Source: DASQDN01 sp035630195
GTDB lineage: Bacteria > Acidobacteriota > Terriglobia > Bryobacterales > Bryobacteraceae
Assembly (NCBI GenBank): GCA_035630195.1
Contig: DASQLD010000205.1
Location: 1-35,315, forward strand
Direction of reading: 5' to 3'
DNA: 35,315 nt
The notes under the pieces were generated by a model. The model was not told the origin of the DNA. It did not search any database and saw only the letters and a program-made list of their open reading frames with translations. Made by a program: the position numbers and the translations under genes. Numbering within the stretch: the first letter of the stretch is position 1; every line of letters starts with the position of its first letter. Below are positions 1 to 7,464 of this stretch, in pieces.

Positions 1-2
1 GC

Positions 3-878
3 CTCATGGCTGGCGGGCATGTATTGCTTGAAGGCGTTCCGGGACTCGGGAAAACAACGCTGCTTCGGACTCTAGGCCGCGTCCTTCATCTTCGGTATTC
101 CAGAATTCAATTCACGCCGGACCTGATGCCGGCCGACATCGTCGGCAGCATGATGATCGAAACGGATGACCGAGGAGCTCGCGCTCTGAAGTTTCAGCCG
201 GGCCCGATTTTCTCGCACCTCGTTTTAGCCGACGAAATCAATCGCGCGACCCCGAAAACACAATCTGCTCTGCTTGAGGCAATGCAAGAGCGAACCGTCA
301 CCAGCGGCACGACGACGCATCACCTGGAGGCGCCATTCCTAGTTATGGCGACGCAGAACCCAATCGAGATGGAGGGCACGTATCCCCTGCCTGAAGCGCA
401 GCTCGATCGATTTCTGATGAAATTGATCGTCACATATCCGTCGCGCCTCGATTTGAGCACGATTGTTGAACGCACGATTCAGCCCGATGAGACCGAGCTC
501 AGCCAGATTGTCGATGCGGACGGCATACTCCATTTGCGCCGCACGTGCCGCGAAATGTTGGTAGCGAAGCACGTGCAGGAGTATGCGATCGACCTCGTAA
601 TGGCAACGCAGCCGACGGGGGACGCGTCCCATGAGCTTGCGACGAAGTACATTCGTTACGGCAGTTCTCCTAGGGGCGCACAGGCCCTGGTCGAGTGTGG
701 CAGGGTCCTTGCGTTAATGAATGGCCGGGTTCATGTGAGTGCGGACGATATCCGTTCCGTGGCTCCTGCGGTTCTGCGTCACCGGATTATCATGAACTTC
801 GATGCCCACGCAGATGGGCAGACACCCGATACTCTGTTGAACAAGATTATCTATAGCGTGACAGCGGCCGCCCGGTAG
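3..878 (+). CDS. MoxR-type AAA+ ATPase, 5' end cut by window edge
   Basis: This is an ATP-dependent chaperone-like ATPase of the MoxR family. Members are thought to remodel or insert metal into partner proteins, often those carrying vWA domains. Counting from the ATG at 6, Walker A is GVPGLGKT (residues 10-17), Walker B with DE is LVLADEINR (72-80), the sensor-1 ATQNP is at 115-119 and the arginine-finger region AQLDRF is at 131-136. The C-terminal part looks like the helical lid domain. Family members are usually 310-330 residues, and the Walker A here lies unusually close to the ATG. The reading frame stays open to the left edge, so the true start is very likely outside the window. The next gene is a DUF58 protein 41 bases downstream, the classic MoxR partner. 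Confidence 0.93.
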   Translation, partial: LMAGGHVLLEGVPGLGKTTLLRTLGRVLHLRYSRIQFTPDLMPADIVGSMMIETDDRGARALKFQPGPIFSHLVLADEINRATPKTQSALLEAMQERTVTSGTTTHHLEAPFLVMATQNPIEMEGTYPLPEAQLDRFLMKLIVTYPSRLDLSTIVERTIQPDETELSQIVDADGILHLRRTCREMLVAKHVQEYAIDLVMATQPTGDASHELATKYIRYGSSPRGAQALVECGRVLALMNGRVHVSADDIRSVAPAVLRHRIIMNFDAHADGQTPDTLLNKIIYSVTAAAR

Positions 879-919
879 CGTCCAAATGCACAGGTAGTAT
901 TTTGTAGGGACCAACAAGC

Positions 920-1807
920 ATGGCGGCGCAACAGCTCCTGATCGATCAAGCGCTTCTCGAAAAGCTGGAGCGTCTCACGCTTCACTGGCAGAAATCATTC
1001 CCCGGGCTTGTCGGCGGACGCAACGCCTCGCGATTTTCCGGACCAGGACAGGAATTCTTAGACCATCGTCATTTTCACCAGGGCGATGATTATAGAGCCG
1101 TCAATTGGCGCGCATTCCTGCGACTCGAAAAGCTTCTGCTGAAGCTCTTTCAAGTGGAGCCGCGTATTCCCGTTCGAATCCTCATCGATTCCAGCGCGTC
1201 AATGGGGACAGGGGAAGTTCCGAAATTCAACTATGCCTGCAAACTTGCCGCGGCCCTAACCTATGTCGGTCTGGTGCGGCTGGACACTGTATGCTTGCAG
1301 GCGTTCTCCGACACGCTTGCAGGCTCCTGCAATTGCGGCGGCGGGCGTCACCGGTTTCTTCCCGCGGTTCATTTCCTGAACGATCTGCAGTTGAGCGGAT
1401 CTAGCAACTTCCTGCAAGTAGCTCGGCAATTTTCTTCGAACTACCCACAGCGTGGACTGGTCGTCATCGTCTCGGACTTTCTCGATGAGAACGACCCTGA
1501 AAAGCCGCTGCAATATATCGCTGATCTCGGACACGAACTTCTGCTGGTTCATATCTGGGCTCCGGAAGATCGCGAACCGCCATGGACGGGCGAACTCGAT
1601 CTGGTTGACGCCGAATCGGGTGTTCATCTCGAGATCGACGCAAATGACCAGACCCGCGCCGCCTATACGAAGGCGTTCGATGATTACGCCAAGCGCCTGC
1701 AGACTCTAGCGATGCGTACGGGAGGCCGATACGTCGGGCTGCCTGCGAATATTCCTGTCGAAGAAGCGATTTTCGGACCGGTCATGCGCGTAGGAGGCTT
1801 GCAGTAA
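920..1807 (+). CDS. DUF58 domain protein (vWA-like, MoxR partner)
   Basis: This is a 295-residue DUF58 protein. The DUF58 signature is seen around residues 44-63 (QEFLDHR then GDDYRAVNW). A vWA-like fold follows, with an intact metal-site motif DSSAS at 90-94 and a later VVIVSDF strand. DUF58 proteins are the usual operon partners of MoxR ATPases; their biochemical role is not settled, but a MoxR-serviced metal-binding adaptor is the common view. TAGGGA about 8 bases upstream is a plausible ribosome binding site for the ATG. No membrane segment is evident, so it is probably cytoplasmic. Its TAA stop directly abuts the GTG start of the next gene, which suggests translational coupling. Confidence 0.92.
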   Translation: MAAQQLLIDQALLEKLERLTLHWQKSFPGLVGGRNASRFSGPGQEFLDHRHFHQGDDYRAVNWRAFLRLEKLLLKLFQVEPRIPVRILIDSSASMGTGEVPKFNYACKLAAALTYVGLVRLDTVCLQAFSDTLAGSCNCGGGRHRFLPAVHFLNDLQLSGSSNFLQVARQFSSNYPQRGLVVIVSDFLDENDPEKPLQYIADLGHELLLVHIWAPEDREPPWTGELDLVDAESGVHLEIDANDQTRAAYTKAFDDYAKRLQTLAMRTGGRYVGLPANIPVEEAIFGPVMRVGGLQ

Positions 1808-3697
1808 GTGTTTCTCCTGAACCTGAGCCCTCTCGAGTTTCTGGCAATCTTCGGCGCGCTGTCGGCGTTCGTCGTGACCCTGTATCTTCTGAGCCGCTCG
1901 CGGAAACGACAGAAGGTTGCAACGTTGCGATTCTGGGCGCAGGCGCAGGCTCCTGTTGTTTCCAAGCAACGACGGCGCATCCAGCAACCACTATCCCTTC
2001 TCCTGCAAATCCTCAGCATCGCTTTACTGTTGCTGGCGATTGGGCAACTGCAGTGGGGAACGCGCGACGATGCTGCGCGGGATCATGTGCTGCTGCTCGA
2101 TACTTCATCGTGGATGAGCGCGCGCGTGGGGAATACAACTCTCCTTCAAGACGCAAAAGCTAAAGCAAAGGCATACGTTGAGTCGCTTCCGGCGTCGGAT
2201 CGGGTCATGGTGGTGCGCGCAGAAGGTCTGCCGGGTCCGGCCACCGGGATGGAAGAAGATCGTAGGGCCGTCGAGACCGCCATCGATGATTCGCGTCCAG
2301 GGGCAGCCGCGCTCGATCTGCAGCAGGCCTTCGCCTTCGCCGAGCAGGTGCGGCGGCTTCACGCAAGACGCGCAGGTGACGTCGTCTACATCGGCCCGGG
2401 ACGAGTCAGTGAGGAAGGGCTGCCCCTGCAAACGCCCGTCGGGTTGCGTGTGATTCCGGTTGAAACGGGCAAGGTCGATAATATCGGTCTGACGCGTGTG
2501 GGTCTGCGGCGCTCAGATCGGGATCCTGAAGTATGGAACGTTTTCGTCACGGTTCGCAATTATGGGGCCTTGCCCCGAACCACCCCGCTAGCAGTGCAGT
2601 TCGGCGGCGCTCCGATAGCCAATAAGGCCGTGGTCGTTCCCGCAGCCAAGACGGAAGAGTTCTCATTTCCGTTTCGAACGAAGGCCGCGGGCTGGATTGA
2701 AGCTCGGCTGCTCGAGAAAGATTCGCTTCCCGAGGATAACCGCGCCGTCCTGGAGATACCCGCGTTGAAGACGGCCAAAGTTGCTGTCTTTACGAATGAA
2801 CCAGAAGCGCTCCGTCCCGCCCTCCGGGCTCATCCGCAGATTGAAGCTACTTTCTATCCCACCGCCCAGTACCGCACCGACGTTCCCGCCGCTGTCGTTA
2901 TTTTGGATCGCTTCTCTCCGGAAGCACCGCCGAAGATTCCCACGATCTGGCTTGAGCCACCGACTCCCTCACCGTTTCGGGCGCGGACCAAAGTCACCGA
3001 TGCCAAGATCGTCCGATGGCGAGCAGACCACGATCTGGCTGCGGGTTTGCGATCGCAAGATATTCGCGTGCCGGAAGCGCAGGTTTATGCGACCGCGCAG
3101 GGCGATATCTCCGTTGCCGAAACCGACGCGGGTCCCATCGTGGTTGCCAGGCCTTCAACGCGCGCTGTCGTTCTGGGGTTTCATCCTGGCCGGTCTGATT
3201 TGAAGTTTGACCTTGTGACGCCGTTGCTGCTTGCCAACATCCTTCGCTGGTTTGAGCCGGACGTTTTCCGCTTGTATGATCTGCACGGTGGAACGTCGGG
3301 CACAGTCACCGCGACCCTCGATGACGACGCCGAGCCAGGCAGTGTTAAGGTCATCGGCGAACAACAGCAGCTCCCCTTCACGATGGAGGGTCGCACGGTG
3401 CGGTTCTTTGCCGGAGCGCCGCAAACCGTTCGCGTAATTAGTAGCGGTCGCGAACAAGTGCATTCGCTTTCTCTGCCCGACATCGCTGTGACCGCGTGGG
3501 AGGCTCCACGATCCGCCTTCCGCGGTATTCCAGGAGCAGTGGAACGCGCTGTATCTCGAGACCTCTGGCGCTACCTCGCGATTCTTGGAGCGCTCGGGTT
3601 ATTGGCGGAATGGTTAATCTATGGACGCCAGCGAAACCGCGCCCGTACCGTGGCGCCTGCGGCGGTTGAAGAAGTTTCGATGAGGCAGGCGTCATGA
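1808..3697 (+). CDS. BatA-like membrane protein with degenerate vWA domain
   Basis: This 629-residue protein has the BatA N-terminal layout: a first membrane helix near residues 9-29, a basic loop, a second helix near 62-80, then a vWA-like domain. The metal-site motif reads DTSSW at 98-102, so the last serine of DxSxS is replaced by tryptophan. After the vWA region comes a beta-rich stretch resembling a CARDB/BatA extracellular domain. A last membrane helix lies near 586-606, with a basic cytoplasmic tail. The GTG start follows the upstream stop with no gap. The stop overlaps the next gene by ATGA. It is probably an inner-membrane member of the MoxR/DUF58 assembly; the exact function is unknown. 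Confidence 0.87.
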   Translation: MFLLNLSPLEFLAIFGALSAFVVTLYLLSRSRKRQKVATLRFWAQAQAPVVSKQRRRIQQPLSLLLQILSIALLLLAIGQLQWGTRDDAARDHVLLLDTSSWMSARVGNTTLLQDAKAKAKAYVESLPASDRVMVVRAEGLPGPATGMEEDRRAVETAIDDSRPGAAALDLQQAFAFAEQVRRLHARRAGDVVYIGPGRVSEEGLPLQTPVGLRVIPVETGKVDNIGLTRVGLRRSDRDPEVWNVFVTVRNYGALPRTTPLAVQFGGAPIANKAVVVPAAKTEEFSFPFRTKAAGWIEARLLEKDSLPEDNRAVLEIPALKTAKVAVFTNEPEALRPALRAHPQIEATFYPTAQYRTDVPAAVVILDRFSPEAPPKIPTIWLEPPTPSPFRARTKVTDAKIVRWRADHDLAAGLRSQDIRVPEAQVYATAQGDISVAETDAGPIVVARPSTRAVVLGFHPGRSDLKFDLVTPLLLANILRWFEPDVFRLYDLHGGTSGTVTATLDDDAEPGSVKVIGEQQQLPFTMEGRTVRFFAGAPQTVRVISSGREQVHSLSLPDIAVTAWEAPRSAFRGIPGAVERAVSRDLWRYLAILGALGLLAEWLIYGRQRNRARTVAPAAVEEVSMRQAS

Positions 3698-6204
3698 CAT
3701 TCGATTTTCCGTGGGTTTTGTTCTTCCTCGTCCTGCCTGTAGTCTTTCTCTTGTGGGAGTGGAGAAAAACGCCAAGCCGCCTTGGGCTCGCGCTAAAAGC
3801 GGCCACATTCATCGCGGTGATTCTCGCGCTGTCGGGGCCTCGGCTGCAAGTGAACAGTTCCAGGACCGCGACCATCGTTCTTGCCGACACATCCGCCAGC
3901 GTTTCGGTCCCGGATCTGCAGAACGAATCGAAGATCGTGAACGAGATTGAGAAGGAGCGAGGCCGTCACTGGTTGCGCGTCATCCCGTTCGGGCGGTCCT
4001 CCCGTGATATCGAAGCATCAGAGCGCGTGAACGGCTTGACGCTTAAGCACAGCGCGGGCGATACCGGACGCGGCACAGACATTGAGGCCGCGCTAAGAGA
4101 CGCCATTGCGGGTCTGCCCGGTGGCATGTCGCCACGCATCGCGCTCATCTCTGACGGACACGAGAATCAGGGCAGTGTCGCCCGCGCTTCCTGGCTTGCG
4201 CGCGAATTGAATATTCCCATCGATACCTTTGCGTTGACCGGTCGCCCGCAACCGTTGCTGCGTATCGAGTCCGCATTCGCCCCGGCAATCGCGTTCACGG
4301 GAGAAAAGTTCCCCATCGATCTCGTTGTCAGTTCGCCGAAGGCAGCACAGGGTTCCGTTGAACTCATGGCCGAAGGTAAGCGCATCGGATCGAATGATGT
4401 ATCGCTGGAAGCAGGCAGCAATGTCGTGCGCGTCTTCGCCAGCTTGAACGCGACTGGCGCCATCGATCTGTCCGGTGTTCTGAAAAGCGCCGGCCTTGGC
4501 GACGCTCCCTTCGAGCACGCGATTACTTTGCGGAAGCCACGTGTGCTGTTCTTATCGCAGGATCCTGCGGGAACCGAAGATCATCTTCTGCAAGCTCTAC
4601 GCGCCGCGCACTTTGAAGTGAATCGCACAACCGATATCGCGCCATCGAAATTTCTCGACTATCAACTCCTCGTCTTCAACAACTGGAACCTTGAAACGCT
4701 GCCTCTCGACATCAAGGACTCCGTTGAACAATACGTGAAGCAGGGTGGGGGATTGCTCGTGATCGGCGGCGAGCGGAACGTCTACGTCGAAGGCAAGAAA
4801 GTCGAAGACGCAATGGATAGGACATTGCCCGCCAAGCTCGCGCCGCCAAGATCTCCGGAAGGTACAACCGTCGTCCTCATCATGGATAAGTCGTCTTCCA
4901 TGGAGGGCCGCAAAATGGAACTGGCGAGGCTGTCGGGAATCGGTCTCATCGACAATCTGCGCCAAACCGACAATGTCGGCGTGCTCATTTTCGATAATTC
5001 CTTTCAATGGGCCGTCCCAATCCGCAAGTCGGAGGACCGCACGCTGATCAAACGGTTGATCGGCGGCGTAACTCCCGATGGCGGTACGCAGATCGCTCCC
5101 GCGCTAGCGGAAGCCTATCGACAGATTCAACGCCAGACATCCACTTATCGTCACGTCGTATTGCTTACGGACGGTATCTCGGAAGAGGGCGATAGCATCT
5201 CTCTTGCTAAGGACGCGGCAACAAAAAAAATCACGATTTCAACCGTAGGGTTAGGACAGGACGTCAATAGACCGTATCTCGAGAAGATCGCGCAACTGGC
5301 GAAAGGACGTTCCTATTTTCTGGTCGATCCTTCGGGTCTCGAGCAGATCCTGATTAAAGACGTCCTCGAACATACCGGTTCCACTGCAATCGAGAAGTCG
5401 ATTACGGCTGATATCGCCAAGCCGTCTCCAATCCTCGAGGGCGTCTCGATGCAGACCGCGCCGCCGTTGAAGGGATACGTGAAGTTCATCGCGAAACCGG
5501 GCGCCGACACGATCCTCACGGTAGACACAAAAAAGGAACCGCTGTTGTCGGTATGGCAAACGGGTCTCGGCCGTTCGGCCGTATTCGCGTCCGACGCCAA
5601 GAGCCGGTGGGCCGAACAGTGGGTCGCCTGGAACGGGTTTGATCGCTTCTGGGTCAATGTGTTTCGCGATCTGTTGCCGCATGCTCAGCCGGGGGAAGCG
5701 AGCACTTCCTACGATCCTGCTTCAGGGAGTCTCGTTGTGGACTACAAGATGGCTCCGCAGTCAGGCGATCCCGGAAAGACCCCGGATATCTTCGTGCTCG
5801 GCCCCAATGGTTTTCGCCAACCGATGCCGGTGCGCAAGATTGCGGAAGGACAGTATCGCGGCACAACACGTATCGGGGCGATGCAGGGACTCTTCCGAAT
5901 TCGGCCTCTCGCCGAATCCCGCTTCTTTCCCGAAACCGGCTTCTACCGCCCGGAAGAGGAGCTAACTAAGTACGGATCGAACCAGGCTCTGCTGAAGCAG
6001 ATCGCCGAATTCACAGGCGGCCGCTTCTCGCCGGCTCCGGCGCGCGTCTTCGATCCCTCCAGCCGGCCCATTCCTTCCAGCATGCAGTTGTGGCCGGGAC
6101 TACTTGCCTTCGCAATCGCATTAAACGTTGCCGAGTTGGTGCTTCGCAAGTGGCGGGGCATCGTTGCCAGCTTCTCGCGTCGCCCGGCCCACGTCAACGC
6201 GTAG
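3694..6204 (+). CDS. Large membrane protein with two vWA domains and a glutamine amidotransferase-like domain
   Basis: This 836-residue protein has two N-terminal membrane helices (about 7-22 and 33-50). A first vWA domain follows with intact DTSAS at 65-69. A class I glutamine-amidotransferase-like domain starts near residue 283 (RVLFLSQDP) and runs to about 370, including GGGLLVIGGE. A second vWA domain has intact DKSSS at 398-402. A C-terminal membrane helix lies near 797-820. I see no obvious Cys nucleophile in the amidotransferase-like domain, so it may be structural. It overlaps the preceding gene by four bases (ATGA) and closes the operon. Its last 84 bases overlap the convergent transporter gene. 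It is probably an envelope-anchored scaffold; its reaction or partner cannot be told from sequence. Confidence 0.87.
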   Translation: MTFDFPWVLFFLVLPVVFLLWEWRKTPSRLGLALKAATFIAVILALSGPRLQVNSSRTATIVLADTSASVSVPDLQNESKIVNEIEKERGRHWLRVIPFGRSSRDIEASERVNGLTLKHSAGDTGRGTDIEAALRDAIAGLPGGMSPRIALISDGHENQGSVARASWLARELNIPIDTFALTGRPQPLLRIESAFAPAIAFTGEKFPIDLVVSSPKAAQGSVELMAEGKRIGSNDVSLEAGSNVVRVFASLNATGAIDLSGVLKSAGLGDAPFEHAITLRKPRVLFLSQDPAGTEDHLLQALRAAHFEVNRTTDIAPSKFLDYQLLVFNNWNLETLPLDIKDSVEQYVKQGGGLLVIGGERNVYVEGKKVEDAMDRTLPAKLAPPRSPEGTTVVLIMDKSSSMEGRKMELARLSGIGLIDNLRQTDNVGVLIFDNSFQWAVPIRKSEDRTLIKRLIGGVTPDGGTQIAPALAEAYRQIQRQTSTYRHVVLLTDGISEEGDSISLAKDAATKKITISTVGLGQDVNRPYLEKIAQLAKGRSYFLVDPSGLEQILIKDVLEHTGSTAIEKSITADIAKPSPILEGVSMQTAPPLKGYVKFIAKPGADTILTVDTKKEPLLSVWQTGLGRSAVFASDAKSRWAEQWVAWNGFDRFWVNVFRDLLPHAQPGEASTSYDPASGSLVVDYKMAPQSGDPGKTPDIFVLGPNGFRQPMPVRKIAEGQYRGTTRIGAMQGLFRIRPLAESRFFPETGFYRPEEELTKYGSNQALLKQIAEFTGGRFSPAPARVFDPSSRPIPSSMQLWPGLLAFAIALNVAELVLRKWRGIVASFSRRPAHVNA

Positions 6205-7464
6205 CAGAATGAAAAGGCCGACAATAAAAAACCCGAGTAGAGACAAAATCGCAGTCCGATAGCTGCCGGTAAATTGAAGCGCAAGCCCGAAGATTAGGGG
6301 AGCCATCCAACTCGTGCCCTTGTCGCTAATCTCATAGAGGCTGAAGTACTCGCCCTCACGACCCTCGGGGATCATCTGCGAGAACAAGGACCGGCTGAGC
6401 GCCTGCGTACCCCCGAGTACGATTGCGACGACAGCAGCCATCACGAAAAACTCGGCGGTCGTGCGGACCGTCACATAGATCGCCAGAATCACACCCGTCC
6501 AGATCATCAGACTGATTGCGATCGCTTGCTTTGTACCCACCTTTCTCGAAACTAAGTTAAACAAAAGCGCTCCGGCGAACGCGAGAAACTGAACCATCAA
6601 TATCGCCATTGTCAGAGTGCCCATCGGAATCTTCAATTCATCGCTACCGAACTGGCCTGACAAGGTGATCACGGCTTGGACGGCATCGTTGTAGATGAGA
6701 TAGGCGATCAGGAATGTTAGCGTTTGCGGATAGTGCCGCATATCGCGAAGAGTGCGAACTAATTGCTTAAACCCGTTCGACAGGCTCTCCCCCGGCTCCC
6801 GTCTTCTGGCTGGAGGCCGATTCTTAAGACCGAAAAGCGGAATCAAAGTGAATAATCCCCACCAAAGTCCCGCCGATGCCAAGCTGATGCGAATGGCCAA
6901 TCCTTCAGACAACCCGAGTTTTGCGGCATTCGAAAAAAGTGCTAAATTCAACGCCAGAACGATACCGCCGCCAAGGTATCCGAACCCCCATCCCTTCGAA
7001 GAAACGTTGTCGCGCTCCTCCGGTTTTGAGATTTCCGGAAGAAAGGAATTATAGACGACGATCGATGCGCCGAAGGCGAGATTTGCGACGAGAAACAGAA
7101 ACCCGCCCAGCAGATATGACGACCCCTCCAGCGTGAACATCGCCACCGTTGCTGCGGAGCCAGTATAAGCGCATAACGCGAGCAGGCGCTTTTTGTTGGG
7201 GCTGAAGTCAGCAATCGTACCCATCAGCGGCAGCACCAGAACCTGCGTCAGGACCGACAAAGCGACCATGTATCCCCACCATGATCGAGGCTCTACGGGA
7301 ATGCCGAACGGGTATACTCTGCCATCCGATCCTGCTGCCGCCTTGGCGAGGGACGTAAGATAGGGACCCAGAAACAGTGTAATGACAGTGCTCGCAAAGG
7401 CGGAATTCGCAAAATCGTAGACATACCAGGCGCGCTGCTCTTTTGCATTCAGACTCGGACTCAA
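6121..7464 (-). CDS. MFS transporter, Atg22/UMF1-like
   Basis: This 447-residue polytopic membrane protein has about twelve hydrophobic segments. The N-terminal motif WYVYDFANSAFAS (13-25) and the later segment GGTQALSRSLFSQMIP (around residue 347) with GREGEYF are typical of the Atg22/UMF1-like MFS group, whose bacterial substrates are mostly unknown. The start is TTG, and TTGA overlaps the stop of the upstream aas-like gene, so the two are probably translated together. In Escherichia coli the MFS protein LplT sits beside aas and imports lysophospholipids, so a similar job is a reasonable guess here. The tail after the last helix runs 84 bases into the convergent vWA gene. Family call is firm; substrate is inference. 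Confidence 0.88.
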   Translation of the reverse strand: MSPSLNAKEQRAWYVYDFANSAFASTVITLFLGPYLTSLAKAAAGSDGRVYPFGIPVEPRSWWGYMVALSVLTQVLVLPLMGTIADFSPNKKRLLALCAYTGSAATVAMFTLEGSSYLLGGFLFLVANLAFGASIVVYNSFLPEISKPEERDNVSSKGWGFGYLGGGIVLALNLALFSNAAKLGLSEGLAIRISLASAGLWWGLFTLIPLFGLKNRPPARRREPGESLSNGFKQLVRTLRDMRHYPQTLTFLIAYLIYNDAVQAVITLSGQFGSDELKIPMGTLTMAILMVQFLAFAGALLFNLVSRKVGTKQAIAISLMIWTGVILAIYVTVRTTAEFFVMAAVVAIVLGGTQALSRSLFSQMIPEGREGEYFSLYEISDKGTSWMAPLIFGLALQFTGSYRTAILSLLGFFIVGLFILLRVDVGRATREAGNDAPPLAKHQLGNV

